A stretch of 64,000 bases of DNA. Source: CAXRDE01 sp964229355. GTDB taxonomy: Bacteria; Cyanobacteriota; Sericytochromatia; UBA7694. Under the pieces are notes generated by a model. It did not search any database. It was not told the DNA's origin and was given only the letters and a program-made list of their open reading frames with translations. Below are positions 34,763-43,417 of the stretch, one piece after another. The translations under genes and the position numbers were made by a program. The stretch is from assembly GCA_964229355.1 (NCBI GenBank), contig CAXRDE010000012.1, positions 62,001-126,000 of the forward strand, given 5' to 3'. Position 1 is the first letter of the stretch. Each line of letters begins with the position of its first letter.

Positions 34763-35413
34763 TTAAACATCCGACTTAGGAAACCTGACATGGTTTTGCC
34801 CGATGCGGTTCAAGATCAAAATGCCATTTTCCTCATCGATATGCTTTAGACGCCGTTTATTATTTTTCACAGCCACCTTCACATCAGGAATCTTCATATC
34901 TAAATAATGGTATGCAGTGTATAAGTGATTATAAGTTATGTCTGGTAAACCAAGAGTATCAGTAAGATAATAGATAATAAAAGATACCCGTTGATGTTCT
35001 GACGTAATTTTATTTTTTTCTAAAAATTTTCTTAGTGATTCTGGTTTGTCATTCCCACTTAGATCTATATCAACAAGTTGATATGCTTGTTTCTGTCTAG
35101 ATTTTGAAGATTTTTTTCTATTTGGCCTGTTTTCTTTCACAGAACTTGTTTTCGTAGCCAGTTCAGTCATCTGTGATGACTCAATATTTTTTGTTTGTTT
35201 TTCTTCTAAGTTACCTATTTCCACTTCATCATCATAATCCACGAACTCATTATTTAAAGTTTTTTTTATAATGTTATCTGTAGATATTAGATTACACTCT
35301 GATATCTTACCGCTAAAATCATAATATATTTCTCTGATAAAATCCTGATCTCCTTCTAATTCAATCAGTCCCGACATATAATCGATTTTAATTTTTCCTT
35401 TGTGTGCTTCCAT
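34763..35413 (-). CDS. Unrecognised protein with winged-helix-like C-terminus (216 aa)
   Basis: The start has an AAAAGGTGAATTA site. The N-terminus (MEAHKGKIKIDYMSGLIELEGD, about 1-35) is a small beta segment. The middle (40-115) is a charged, low-complexity linker. The C-terminal ~100 residues (SLRKFLEKNKITSEHQRVSFIIYYLTD... to the end) resemble the C-terminal part of the 183-aa protein encoded immediately upstream: YYL/YWL helix, a Thr-x-x-(H/N) helix, a basic region and a final strand. This looks like a shared winged-helix-like domain. No enzyme motif. Probably one operon with the 183-aa gene. Confidence 0.65.
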   Translation of the reverse strand: MEAHKGKIKIDYMSGLIELEGDQDFIREIYYDFSGKISECNLISTDNIIKKTLNNEFVDYDDEVEIGNLEEKQTKNIESSQMTELATKTSSVKENRPNRKKSSKSRQKQAYQLVDIDLSGNDKPESLRKFLEKNKITSEHQRVSFIIYYLTDTLGLPDITYNHLYTAYHYLDMKIPDVKVAVKNNKRRLKHIDEENGILILNRIGQNHVRFPKSDV

Positions 35414-35429
35414 TAATTCACCTTTTAAT

Positions 35430-35981
35430 TTAATTCAAATTTACCGAAGAAAGTAGCGATTCTACTTTCTTTAATCCTTCTGTTGTTAATTTGTATTTCT
35501 TTCTAGCCTGTTTACTTGTTCCTCCTTTTTTTATTTGGATAACTAACTGAGGTTTTGTATTCTTCAACGCATCAAAAGCACTCGTAATATTTCCAATACG
35601 GTAGCCCATATCTTTGAGTATATTGTTTACCGTAAGAGCCTTTATTTCCAAGTTACCTTCGAATTTTTGAAGCCAATACATAACCACTAACACTTTTTCA
35701 GCATGAGAATTAGGTTGCAGGTGAGCATAGAAATCTGCTGCTGTATCAAAACCCTCGTCAGAGACGAGGGAGTGAGTCAATTGTGAACTCATACTTACAG
35801 GATCTTGTGCAGTCAAATTTCTTTGATTATTTGAACTTACAATTGGGTTTGACGGTTGAAAATCTAACGAAAAATGATCCGTAACCCATTTTAAAACCCT
35901 TCTCTTAGAATCATCTTCAAGTTCAGTAAGAGCTTCTGCTATGCACTTCATTGCATCTAATTCTTTTAATGTGTCTTGCAA
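35430..35981 (-). CDS. Unrecognised protein with winged-helix-like domain (183 aa)
   Basis: The start is a TTG at 35981-35979 after a GAGAGAGGG site; an internal ATG (codon 11) lacks such a site. It begins with a helical ALTELEDDSKRRVLKWVTDHF region, then a Ser/Gln/Asn linker, then HAEKVLVVMYWLQKFEGNLE, IKALTVNNILKDMGYRIGNITSAFDAL, and a C-terminal KGGTSKQARKKYKLTTEGLKKVESLL, which reads as helix-turn-helix plus wing. It looks like a DNA- or RNA-binding regulator. It is the first gene after the minus-strand promoter at 36068-36096. Family unknown to me. Confidence 0.65.
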   Translation of the reverse strand: MQDTLKELDAMKCIAEALTELEDDSKRRVLKWVTDHFSLDFQPSNPIVSSNNQRNLTAQDPVSMSSQLTHSLVSDEGFDTAADFYAHLQPNSHAEKVLVVMYWLQKFEGNLEIKALTVNNILKDMGYRIGNITSAFDALKNTKPQLVIQIKKGGTSKQARKKYKLTTEGLKKVESLLSSVNLN

Positions 35982-36067
35982 TTGCTAAACCCTCTCTCTT
36001 TAAGTTTTCATAATCATAAATCTCATTTAATTCATATTACATCAAACTCAAAACAAATCATTATTAA

Positions 36068-36096
36068 TTTATAAATCAACAAACACAATAAGTCAA
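36068..36096 (-). promoter_or_regulatory. Strong sigma-70 promoter driving the AT-rich island
   Basis: On the minus strand TTGACT (36096-36091) and TATAAA (36073-36068) are separated by exactly 17 bases. The transcript would start near 36060, about 80 bases before the TTG of the 183-aa gene. This is the most consensus-like promoter of the island. Confidence 0.65.
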
Positions 36097-36372
36097 GCAT
36101 TATTTATAATAAAATTTATTCAACATGCGTTTCTATGCGACAAAAACTAATAAGTCACTAATTAATATGCAGTGGGGGTACCAAAACCATATGTATCCCA
36201 AGTAACCACCCTATAAATAGACAAAGGAGCTCTTTATTAAGATAAGCAAGTAAATAAACAACGGTGGGTACAAGCATAAAGAGAATGATTTTAAGTTTTC
36301 TCAAGTACAGATAAGGCAAAAAAATAGCCACGTATTTTTAAAAAGGCCTTGGTCACAAAAAGAACTCGGAGC
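36097..36372. other. AT-rich region without recognised genes
   Basis: Between the promoter and the nuclease remnant no ORF longer than about 25 codons has a ribosome-binding site. The sequence is AT-rich and contains a GGGGGTACC run and a GGTGGGTAC, which could be degraded gene debris, but I see no repeat I can support. Confidence 0.4.
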
Positions 36373-36591
36373 TTAAGCATTAGCAGGCTTTTTCAACACA
36401 TCCCAGTCCACAATATTGCGCTCAGCCTTACTAAACTTCACACCAATCAAGATAAAAATAATACTTACCTTCTCAATTAAACGCAAAGCAAAAGCCATTT
36501 TATCTACGTAGTAGCAATTGTCTTCACGGATTTCGCGAAAACTTTGCACACCGATGGGCAGTTTCTTCTTTGACACCGTTTCATCCTGCAT
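36373..36591 (-). pseudogene. Internally deleted AAA-ATPase/PD-(D/E)XK nuclease gene
   Basis: 72 codons, ATG at 36591. The first ~38 residues (KKKLPIGVQSFREIREDNCYYVDKM, ALRLIEK) match the N-terminus of the AAA-ATPase-like family that precedes its Walker A (not present). The last ~25 residues (ILIGVKFSKAERNIVDWDVLK) match the C-terminus of the same family after its PD-(D/E)XK nuclease domain. The ~450 residues between are gone, so the product is an in-frame deletion fusion. Such genes are often present in many copies and transposon-like. Non-functional, even though the frame is open. Confidence 0.72.
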
Positions 36592-36651
36592 GTAAGGAGC
36601 AGTGTAGTCCTAACTTATTACCCTGGTTATAACAGAGGGTACACTGAAGCC

Positions 36652-37440
36652 ATGCAAACCTTTACCGATGCTCTCGATTACACCTTTACCCTCGCCCAGA
36701 CGCCACAGCGTATCGTGTCGCTGGTGCCCTCACAAACCGAACTGCTGTGCGATCTGGGCTTACAGGATCGCATTGTAGGGCGCACCCGCTTTTGCATTCA
36801 TCCCTCAGATCAGCTGAAAAACATCCCTATCGTGGGGGGTACCAAAGACTTTGACCCCACTAAAATCAAGGCTTTACAGCCTGATTTGATCCTGGCCAAC
36901 AAAGAAGAAAACGTCAAAGAACCCCTATTGGCCTTACGCGCACAAACTCCCGTGTGGACCTCTGACGTGCCTAATTTAGCGGCGGCCCTGGACATGATTA
37001 CAGCAGTGGGGGCTTTGACCCACACCCAGGCACAAAGCCAGGCCCTGTGTCAGCGCATTCGCTCAGCCTTTGCAAGCCTCAAGCCCTTACCCCAAAAGCC
37101 CACAGCTCTCTATCTGATTTGGCGCAAACCGTATATGTCGGTGGGACAAGACACGTTTATTCACGCCATGCTGAGCCAGCTCGGCCTCCATAATATCACC
37201 GGCCATGAGACGCGTTATCCTAGCCTCACCCCCGCTGATATTCAAGCCGCCAACCCCGCCCTTATTTTGCTGTCTTCAGAGCCCTATCCCTTTCAAGAAA
37301 AACACAAGGCAGAGTTGCAAGCTTTGTGTCCACACGCTCAAATTTTGCTGGTGCAGGGCGATTATTTCTCGTGGTACGGTAGCCGCCTACTGGCAGCCCC
37401 CGCTTACTTTCAAGAAGTGTTAGCGCAAATCAAAAGCTAG
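36652..37440 (+). CDS. BtuF-like helical-backbone metal/cobalamin-binding protein
   Basis: 262 aa. Two lobes joined by a long helix: the first (about 1-115) has QRIVSLVPSQTELLCDLGLQDRIVGRTRFCIHP, and the second has TPADIQAANPALILLSSEPYPFQEKH. These are the hallmarks of the cobalamin/siderophore binding-protein family (periplasmic BtuF/FhuD type). No signal peptide is seen, so it may be cytoplasmic or exported by another route. Cobalamin uptake would fit the methylmalonyl-CoA mutase at 59 kb. Substrate inferred. Confidence 0.75.
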   Translation: MQTFTDALDYTFTLAQTPQRIVSLVPSQTELLCDLGLQDRIVGRTRFCIHPSDQLKNIPIVGGTKDFDPTKIKALQPDLILANKEENVKEPLLALRAQTPVWTSDVPNLAAALDMITAVGALTHTQAQSQALCQRIRSAFASLKPLPQKPTALYLIWRKPYMSVGQDTFIHAMLSQLGLHNITGHETRYPSLTPADIQAANPALILLSSEPYPFQEKHKAELQALCPHAQILLVQGDYFSWYGSRLLAAPAYFQEVLAQIKS

Positions 37441-37447
37441 TCCGGGA

Positions 37448-38107
37448 TTAAAAATAATAGTGGATACCAGCGACAGGACGGAAAGTGGTCACCGCTGATA
37501 AATAGCCTATTCTATTTTCGGAAGATTCAGTATATCCTAAGGGAATTGTTACAGGCAGAGATAAAGAAGCACTTAAGCTCAAATAAGGGAGAACAAAATA
37601 CTCATAATTAAGGGATGGAACCACAGACAGCTCGATAGATTCAGTAATATTTTGCGCATTCTCGTCTTGACTATTACGACGGGAACGAGCACCTAGACCT
37701 TCGGCAAAAAGAGCGAAACCCACAGCAATACGGCTATTTTCAAATTGAGCCAAAATATAGTCAAACTGTATACCAAGATCTAATGAGGTTTTAGACTCTG
37801 TAAGTGAAACCTGGTTTTCGACATGTGTATGCAAATAAACCATCTCTAAGCCCACGAAACCTGTAATATTCAACTGCGAAGAAAGACCGTAACGAAAAGA
37901 GAGTAAGCCTTTACCAACTTCTTCAGAAGATGCCGGTGCACTATTTTGTACATCCTTAAATTTTGGAGAACTTAAGCCTAAACTGCTTTGCCCACCAATG
38001 GCAAGGGTACCCGTAGTATCAGGATAAGCTTGTGTAGGAAGAGATATTGCCCAAAGGATCATTACTCCCATCAACATTTTTTGCATAGAATCATGCTCCT
38101 GGCTCAT
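37448..38107 (-). CDS. Outer-membrane beta-barrel protein (219 aa)
   Basis: 219 aa with a signal peptide near MLMGVMILWAISLPTQA. The mature protein alternates hydrophobic and polar residues in strand-like segments and ends HYYF, typical of small outer-membrane barrels. No family is recognised. It is very similar at its C-terminal half to the truncated gene directly upstream (38109-38515), which marks a tandem duplication. Confidence 0.6.
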   Translation of the reverse strand: MSQEHDSMQKMLMGVMILWAISLPTQAYPDTTGTLAIGGQSSLGLSSPKFKDVQNSAPASSEEVGKGLLSFRYGLSSQLNITGFVGLEMVYLHTHVENQVSLTESKTSLDLGIQFDYILAQFENSRIAVGFALFAEGLGARSRRNSQDENAQNITESIELSVVPSLNYEYFVLPYLSLSASLSLPVTIPLGYTESSENRIGYLSAVTTFRPVAGIHYYF

Positions 38108-38108
38108 T

Positions 38109-38515
38109 TTAAAAATAATATCTAACGAACATCAAAGGCTCAAATGCAGTGGTAACAGCGAAGCTCGTCTGTGTGATTTTTTGAAGATTGGCAGCCCCAT
38201 TATTTTGCCATGTAATCGACGAAAAGGTAAGAGGTAAACTTAAAGCCGCCCCCACACTAAGATGAGTTCCAAAAAAATGTTCGTAAATTAAAGCCGGTGT
38301 CAACGAAATGATATTTGGTTCAAAATCCTCAGTAATACCCGCCAATACAGGTTTGTTGGGATAATTAAAAGCACTCACCAAAATCGACGAACCCAGAAGA
38401 ATACGACTATTTTCAAACTCATGGATAATCCAATCCCATTGAAAGCCCATCAATGTAAAGCGAATCAGAGATTCTACTTCTGAACTACTCGGAAAAGTTT
38501 GTGAAGACCACCTAT
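38109..38515 (-). pseudogene. Truncated paralogue of the barrel protein
   Basis: The reading frame runs to about 38636, but only the part after residue ~42 resembles the neighbouring 219-aa barrel gene (WIIHEFENSRI matches YILAQFENSRI, ending VRYYF). Its N-terminal half and signal peptide are missing. Upstream residues of the frame are antisense translation of an IS3-type remnant. An insertion probably removed the 5' half. Not expected to be exported. Confidence 0.65.
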
Positions 38516-38790
38516 ACTGCTCCCCAGAATTCGGACAACAACCGCGTGAAATTAAGCTCCTGATCTGAGACAATAATCTCAAAGAAGGAAAACATAATGA
38601 AAAGACGAAGACATTTACCTGAAAAACTATAAGCATGTATTAGCCCTAAAAGCCGGTGTGAAGCGCTACGTAGCGTTTTGCAATGAAAAAAGATACCACC
38701 AGGCATTAGATTACCTGACTCCCAATCAGATATATTTTGCCCAAACCTCAGAGCAGGGAACTAAGGTTGCGTGATTTCGTGTCTTGACAA
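38516..38790 (+). mobile_element. IS3-family insertion sequence remnant
   Basis: The last third of an orfB transposase is readable at 38601-38774: YLKNYKHVLALKAGVKRYVA, then NEKRYHQALDYLTPNQIY and a stop, as in the C-terminal catalytic end of IS3-type OrfB. An MKRRRHLPEKL string from the ATG at 38597, close to an orfA start, sits just before it. So the left end of the element is fused to the orfB 3' end with most of the element lost. It truncates the barrel paralogue. The ends are approximate. Confidence 0.7.
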
Positions 38791-38891
38791 AGGGGAGCAC
38801 TTCACTCCTCGCAAAAACCACCCCCAGAAAGCTCAAGTGGACCCCAATTTCCGCTACAATAGAGATCCAGATCACACGTCTCAGAGGTCCC

Positions 38892-41800
38892 ATGACAGCA
38901 CCCGCTTTTGTCCACTTGAATGTTCACTCCGAATACTCCCTGCTTGATGCCACCAACCACATTCCTGACTTAATTGCCCGCGCAAAAGAGCTCAACATGC
39001 CCGCGCTGGCCATTACCGACAATGGCGTTATGTATGGGGTATTGGACTTTTACAAGCGCTGCAAAAAAGCAGATATTAAGCCCATTATTGGCTGCGAGGT
39101 GTTTGTGAGCCCCCGGGGCCGTGACCACAAAGGCGGGCGGCGCTCAGCCGAAGACGGTCAGCGTCTGACCCTGTTGGCCAAGAACAATCAGGGCTACCAG
39201 AACCTCCTCAAGCTGGTGAGTCTGGGCCACACCGAAGGCTTTTATTACATTCCCCGTGTGGATCATGAGATCTTAGAAAAATACGCCGAGGGCCTGATCG
39301 CCATGTCGGCGGGCATGAACGGCGAAATCCCCAGCAAGCTTATGAAAGGGGATGTGGCCGGTGCCCGACAGGTGGCCAAGTGGTACAAAGAGCGCTTTGA
39401 CTTCTATTTAGAACTGCAAGATCACCACATTCCCCCCCAAAAGAAAATCAACCGCGAATTGATCCAAATGTCCAAAGAACTGGATATTCCCGTGGTGGCC
39501 ACCAACGATGTGCACTACCTCAATCGCGAAGACGCTGAACTGCACGAGATCATGCTCTGTATTAAAGACGGCAAAACCCTCGATGACCCCGCCCGTTACC
39601 GTTACCCCGGCGGCCCTGACTATTACCTCAAGTCCAGCGAAGAGATGTACGAACTCTTCAAAGAGGTACCCGAGGCCCTGACCAATACCCTCGAAATTGC
39701 CGACAAATGCCACGTGATCATTGAACTGGGCAATTACACCCTGCCCATTTACGAAGTGCCCCCCGGCCACAACGAAGAAACCTACATGCGCGAACTCACC
39801 TGGAAAGGCCTGAGCTGGCGTTACGACACCCTCACCGACGAGATCCGCGACCGGGCTGAGTTTGAAATGGGCGTTATTGAACGCATGGGCTTTTGCTCGT
39901 ACTTCCTGATCGTCTGGGATTTTATGAACTACGCGCGCCAAAACGGCATTGCCGTGGGCCCCGGTCGGGGTTCGGCTGCGGGCTCGATTGTGGCCTATGC
40001 CCTGGGCATTACCGACATTGACCCCTTGCGTTACCAATTGCTGTTTGAGCGCTTCTTAAACCCTGACCGCATCAGCATGCCCGACGTGGATATTGACTTT
40101 TGTATTGAACGCCGCGAAGAAGTGATTCAGTACGTTACCCGCAAATACGGGGCCGAAAAGGTGGCCCAGATCCTAACCGTCGGCACCCTGGGCGCAAAAA
40201 TGGTGTTGCGCGACGTGGCCCGCACCCTGAGCTTTGCCCCCAGTGAAGCGGACCGTCTGGCCAAAATGCTGCCCACCAAGCCGGGGACCAAACTGGGCGA
40301 ACACATTGGCGAAGGCTCCGAGCTGCACGCCGAAATGAAGAAAAACCCCGAGGTCACCAAGCTCATCGACTACGCCCTCAAGCTCGAAGGCATTGCCCGC
40401 CAGGTGGGGGTTCACGCTGCGGGGGTTGTAATCGCCCGCGATCCCCTCGATACTACAGTGCCGCTGCGAGCGGAAGATGGCAAGCTCATTACCCAGTACA
40501 CCAAAGACGAGGTGGAAGAAGTGGGCCTGCTCAAAATGGACTTTTTGGGCCTGCGCAACCTCACCATGATCTCCAAAACCCTTGAGATTCTGAAAAACTC
40601 GCAGAATCTTGAGCTGGACATGAGCACCATCCCCGTGGATGACCGCAAGTCGTATGAGCTGCTGTCGTCGGGCTACACCGTGGGCGTATTCCAGTTGGAG
40701 TCGGCGGGCATGCAAAAACTGGTGCGCCGCCTGATGCCCGATAATATTGAGGACATTATCGCGTTGGTGGCCCTGTACCGCCCCGGCCCGCTGGGCAGCG
40801 GCATGGACGTGGACTTCGTGGAACGAAAATTTGGCCGTCAGGAAATTTCGTATTACCACGACAAGCTCACGGTCTTATTGGAACCGATTCTAAAAGACAC
40901 CTACGGTCTGATTCTGTACCAGGAGCAGATCATGCAGATCTCGCGGGCCGTGGCGGGCTTTACCCCCGGTGAAGCAGATACCCTGCGGAAAGCCATGGGT
41001 AAAAAGCTACTCGATGTCATGGCCAAAATGCGCGAAAAGTTCATTGTGGGCGCCCGCGACAAAGAAATCCCCGATAAGGTCTCTGAAGAACTCTTTGGCG
41101 TCATGGAAGAATTCGCCAAATACGGCTTTAACAAGAGTCACTCCGCGGCTTATGGCTACGTGGCCTACCAAACCGCCTTCTTAAAGGCCAATTATCCCGT
41201 GGCCTATATGGCCGCATTGATCTCCAGCGTCATGGGCACCCAGGACAAAGTACCCGTGTACGTGGCCGAAGCCCGTCGCATGCAAATCAATATTTTAGCG
41301 CCCGATGTCAACGAGAGCTTAAACAGCTTCAGTGTCGACACCAAAAATATTCGCTTTGGACTGGGGGCCATTAAAAACCTGGGCTCTAACGCCATTGAAA
41401 ACGTCATTGAAGTGCGCGACGAAGGCGGCCCCTTCAAGTCACTCTTTGACTTCTGCTCACGGGTGGACTTGCGGGTGGTCAACAAACGGGCCATTGAAAG
41501 CTTGATCAAAGCCGGGGCCTTTACGAGTGTGCACAACAACCGCCGCGAACTCATGGAAAACCTGAGCACCATGGTGTCACTGGCGGCACAGGATCAAAAG
41601 CAAAAGAGCAATGGCCAAATCAGCCTTTTTGATCTGGTAGGTGACGAGGACTTTACCCAGGAACCCGAAATGCAGCCCTTTGAGGAGTATGACTGGGAAG
41701 AAATGCTGAACTTTGAAAAAGAGGCCATTGGTCTCTACGTCAGCGGTCATCCCTTAGACAAAGAAGCCGAAATGGTAGAGGCCTTTTCGCGCCATACTGC

Positions 41801-42365
41801 CATTGAGCTGCAAGACATAGAATCAGGCCGGGAAACCGCCATTGCGGGCATTGTCATGGGCCGCCGCCCGGTCATTACCAAAAAGGGCGCGCACATGCTC
41901 ATTTTGAGTTTTGAAGACCTCACCGGACCCATTGAAGTGGTGGTGTTTCCACGCACCTACGAGAAATGCAAAGAAATGCTGCTCAGCGAAGATCGTCTGC
42001 TCATTAAGGGCAAGGTGGGAGAACGCCGGGACGATAGCGACAGCACCTCGTTGATTTTAGACGCGGCCTACGCCATGCGCGACCTCAGTACCCTGACCCT
42101 GAACTTTCAACACTTTGATCTCAAAGAACTTACCGCGGTGCGCTATGCTCTGCAAGAATACCCCGGTGAAACCCCCGTCATGCTCAAGGCTGAAAGCCAC
42201 CCCCAGGACATGGTGGCAGTGGGTGTAGACTTCTGGGTAACCCCGGAACCCGCCCTTTTAGAGCGCCTGCGCAAACATCTCGGCGAAGATCAGGTCCAGC
42301 TCTTTGTACCCGAGCCCCGTCCCTCGGCAGACTCGGTCATGGCTGAAGAACCGGTGTTGGTCTAG
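38892..42365 (+). CDS. dnaE: DNA polymerase III alpha subunit
   Basis: 1157 aa, ATG at 38892; the reading frame continues upstream into non-coding sequence and the N-terminal PHP domain begins at this ATG. The replicative polymerase of the DnaE type: PHP domain (HLNVHSEYSLLDATNH at the N-terminus), a Pol3-specific GRGSAAGS motif, catalytic aspartates in PDVDIDFCIE (PDxDxD), the thumb and fingers, a helix-hairpin-helix near VHAAGVVI, and a C-terminal OB-fold region (TAIAGIVMGRRPVITKKG, RDDSDS). Single-copy essential gene. No intein interruption. Confidence 0.96.
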   Translation: MTAPAFVHLNVHSEYSLLDATNHIPDLIARAKELNMPALAITDNGVMYGVLDFYKRCKKADIKPIIGCEVFVSPRGRDHKGGRRSAEDGQRLTLLAKNNQGYQNLLKLVSLGHTEGFYYIPRVDHEILEKYAEGLIAMSAGMNGEIPSKLMKGDVAGARQVAKWYKERFDFYLELQDHHIPPQKKINRELIQMSKELDIPVVATNDVHYLNREDAELHEIMLCIKDGKTLDDPARYRYPGGPDYYLKSSEEMYELFKEVPEALTNTLEIADKCHVIIELGNYTLPIYEVPPGHNEETYMRELTWKGLSWRYDTLTDEIRDRAEFEMGVIERMGFCSYFLIVWDFMNYARQNGIAVGPGRGSAAGSIVAYALGITDIDPLRYQLLFERFLNPDRISMPDVDIDFCIERREEVIQYVTRKYGAEKVAQILTVGTLGAKMVLRDVARTLSFAPSEADRLAKMLPTKPGTKLGEHIGEGSELHAEMKKNPEVTKLIDYALKLEGIARQVGVHAAGVVIARDPLDTTVPLRAEDGKLITQYTKDEVEEVGLLKMDFLGLRNLTMISKTLEILKNSQNLELDMSTIPVDDRKSYELLSSGYTVGVFQLESAGMQKLVRRLMPDNIEDIIALVALYRPGPLGSGMDVDFVERKFGRQEISYYHDKLTVLLEPILKDTYGLILYQEQIMQISRAVAGFTPGEADTLRKAMGKKLLDVMAKMREKFIVGARDKEIPDKVSEELFGVMEEFAKYGFNKSHSAAYGYVAYQTAFLKANYPVAYMAALISSVMGTQDKVPVYVAEARRMQINILAPDVNESLNSFSVDTKNIRFGLGAIKNLGSNAIENVIEVRDEGGPFKSLFDFCSRVDLRVVNKRAIESLIKAGAFTSVHNNRRELMENLSTMVSLAAQDQKQKSNGQISLFDLVGDEDFTQEPEMQPFEEYDWEEMLNFEKEAIGLYVSGHPLDKEAEMVEAFSRHTAIELQDIESGRETAIAGIVMGRRPVITKKGAHMLILSFEDLTGPIEVVVFPRTYEKCKEMLLSEDRLLIKGKVGERRDDSDSTSLILDAAYAMRDLSTLTLNFQHFDLKELTAVRYALQEYPGETPVMLKAESHPQDMVAVGVDFWVTPEPALLERLRKHLGEDQVQLFVPEPRPSADSVMAEEPVLV

Positions 42366-42375
42366 GTAGCAGCTG

Positions 42376-42747
42376 ATGATTAAAGCCGATGTGATTTATC
42401 TCTTTCATGCCCAGGCTCCCCTGGAAGCAGAGGCCCAACAGGGGCTGTACAAAAGCCTTAAGCGCCTGCGCCTGGATCAGGTCTACGTGGCTGACTCGCT
42501 TTCTGAAAAAGCCCAGACCGCTTATCAGGCACTGTTGCAGCCCTTTTTTGAAGAGCACACGATTCCCTGTGCAAACACTGGGACGCTCCCACCCGCTCAG
42601 GCACCGGCCCCGGCATGTTTATGGGTACTGCCCCTGGCTGAGATTCAGACTTATTTAAAGGACTACAGCCCGGCCTTCGGGGCCAAATCCTGCGATTTGA
42701 TTGTCGTGAACACCACCAAAAAAAGCTACCGCAGCCTGTCTTTTTAG
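42376..42747 (+). CDS. Hypothetical protein (123 aa)
   Basis: Starts 10 bases after dnaE, possibly co-transcribed. No family recognised. The N-terminus MIKADVIYLFHAQAPLEAEAQ and a C-terminal FGAKSCDLIVVNTTKKSYRSLSF show no membrane or enzyme motif. The Ala/Gln/Leu-rich centre is helical. Confidence 0.55.
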   Translation: MIKADVIYLFHAQAPLEAEAQQGLYKSLKRLRLDQVYVADSLSEKAQTAYQALLQPFFEEHTIPCANTGTLPPAQAPAPACLWVLPLAEIQTYLKDYSPAFGAKSCDLIVVNTTKKSYRSLSF

Positions 42748-42830
42748 GCCGTGATGAAAGGAGAAAGAGGGAACAAAGCTGCTTTTTTTGCGCCTTTATC
42801 TTATTCAATCACTTCATATTAAGGCCAACC

Positions 42831-43334
42831 ATGAAAAAAATATTAGCCCCCCTCTTTGCCTGTCTGCTCTGGAGTTGCACGCCCACAGAAAGCCCCGTCA
42901 GCACGCTACCCGAGAGCCCTCAAACCCAGAATCCACAAGCTCTTAGCTATTCCGTCTTAACCGGTTATGATTTTAATAGCACCGCCTTTGGGGAACGCCT
43001 TGCTTCGACACAGCATACTCCCGAAGGGCAATTGTATTGCGATAAACCGTCTTTCAACCGAGCCCATCGCAGCACCATCGAGAATCCTGAAGGACCGGAC
43101 TTTGAGCGCTTTTGTGTGCTCAGCGTCAATCAAATCACCTCGGCTTACGGCTATACAGGGGAAATTCAAGGGGTCACCCTGACCGGCGGCACGCTTCGGG
43201 TGCAATACCATCAAGAAGAACGTCTGAACGAAGACCACATGCTGAATGACTTTATTCGTGCCGAAGGGGCCAGCGTTCTCGTTGAAAAAGAAGCGGTAGC
43301 CGCTGTGAAAACGGTTCGTGTTGACTTAAAATAA
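42831..43334 (+). CDS. Lipoprotein of unknown function (167 aa)
   Basis: The signal peptide ends LLWSC (Cys16 as the likely lipidation site, a weak lipobox because Trp precedes Ser). The Pro/Ser-rich linker is followed by a beta-rich domain with TGGTLRVQYHQEERLN and two Cys at about 63 and 86 that could form a disulfide. An AAGGCCAACC site precedes the ATG. Function unknown. Confidence 0.6.
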   Translation: MKKILAPLFACLLWSCTPTESPVSTLPESPQTQNPQALSYSVLTGYDFNSTAFGERLASTQHTPEGQLYCDKPSFNRAHRSTIENPEGPDFERFCVLSVNQITSAYGYTGEIQGVTLTGGTLRVQYHQEERLNEDHMLNDFIRAEGASVLVEKEAVAAVKTVRVDLK

Positions 43335-43355
43335 AAGCGCCCCACCTTCGGCCCA

Positions 43356-43384
43356 TTGGCAAAGCTTAAGGACTCCTGTATACT
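43356..43384 (+). promoter_or_regulatory. Sigma-70 promoter of the GST gene
   Basis: TTGGCA (43356-43361) and TATACT (43379-43384) with exactly 17 bases between. Start of transcription near 43391, about 27 bases before the ATG, with a TGGAG ribosome-binding site. A clear independent promoter. Confidence 0.7.
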
Positions 43385-43417
43385 AAAAACATACGAATAA
43401 ATACATGGAGAACACAC

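Noticed and set aside
39408..40037. Minus-strand 209-codon ORF inside dnaE
   Set aside because: Antisense shadow of the conserved polymerase gene.
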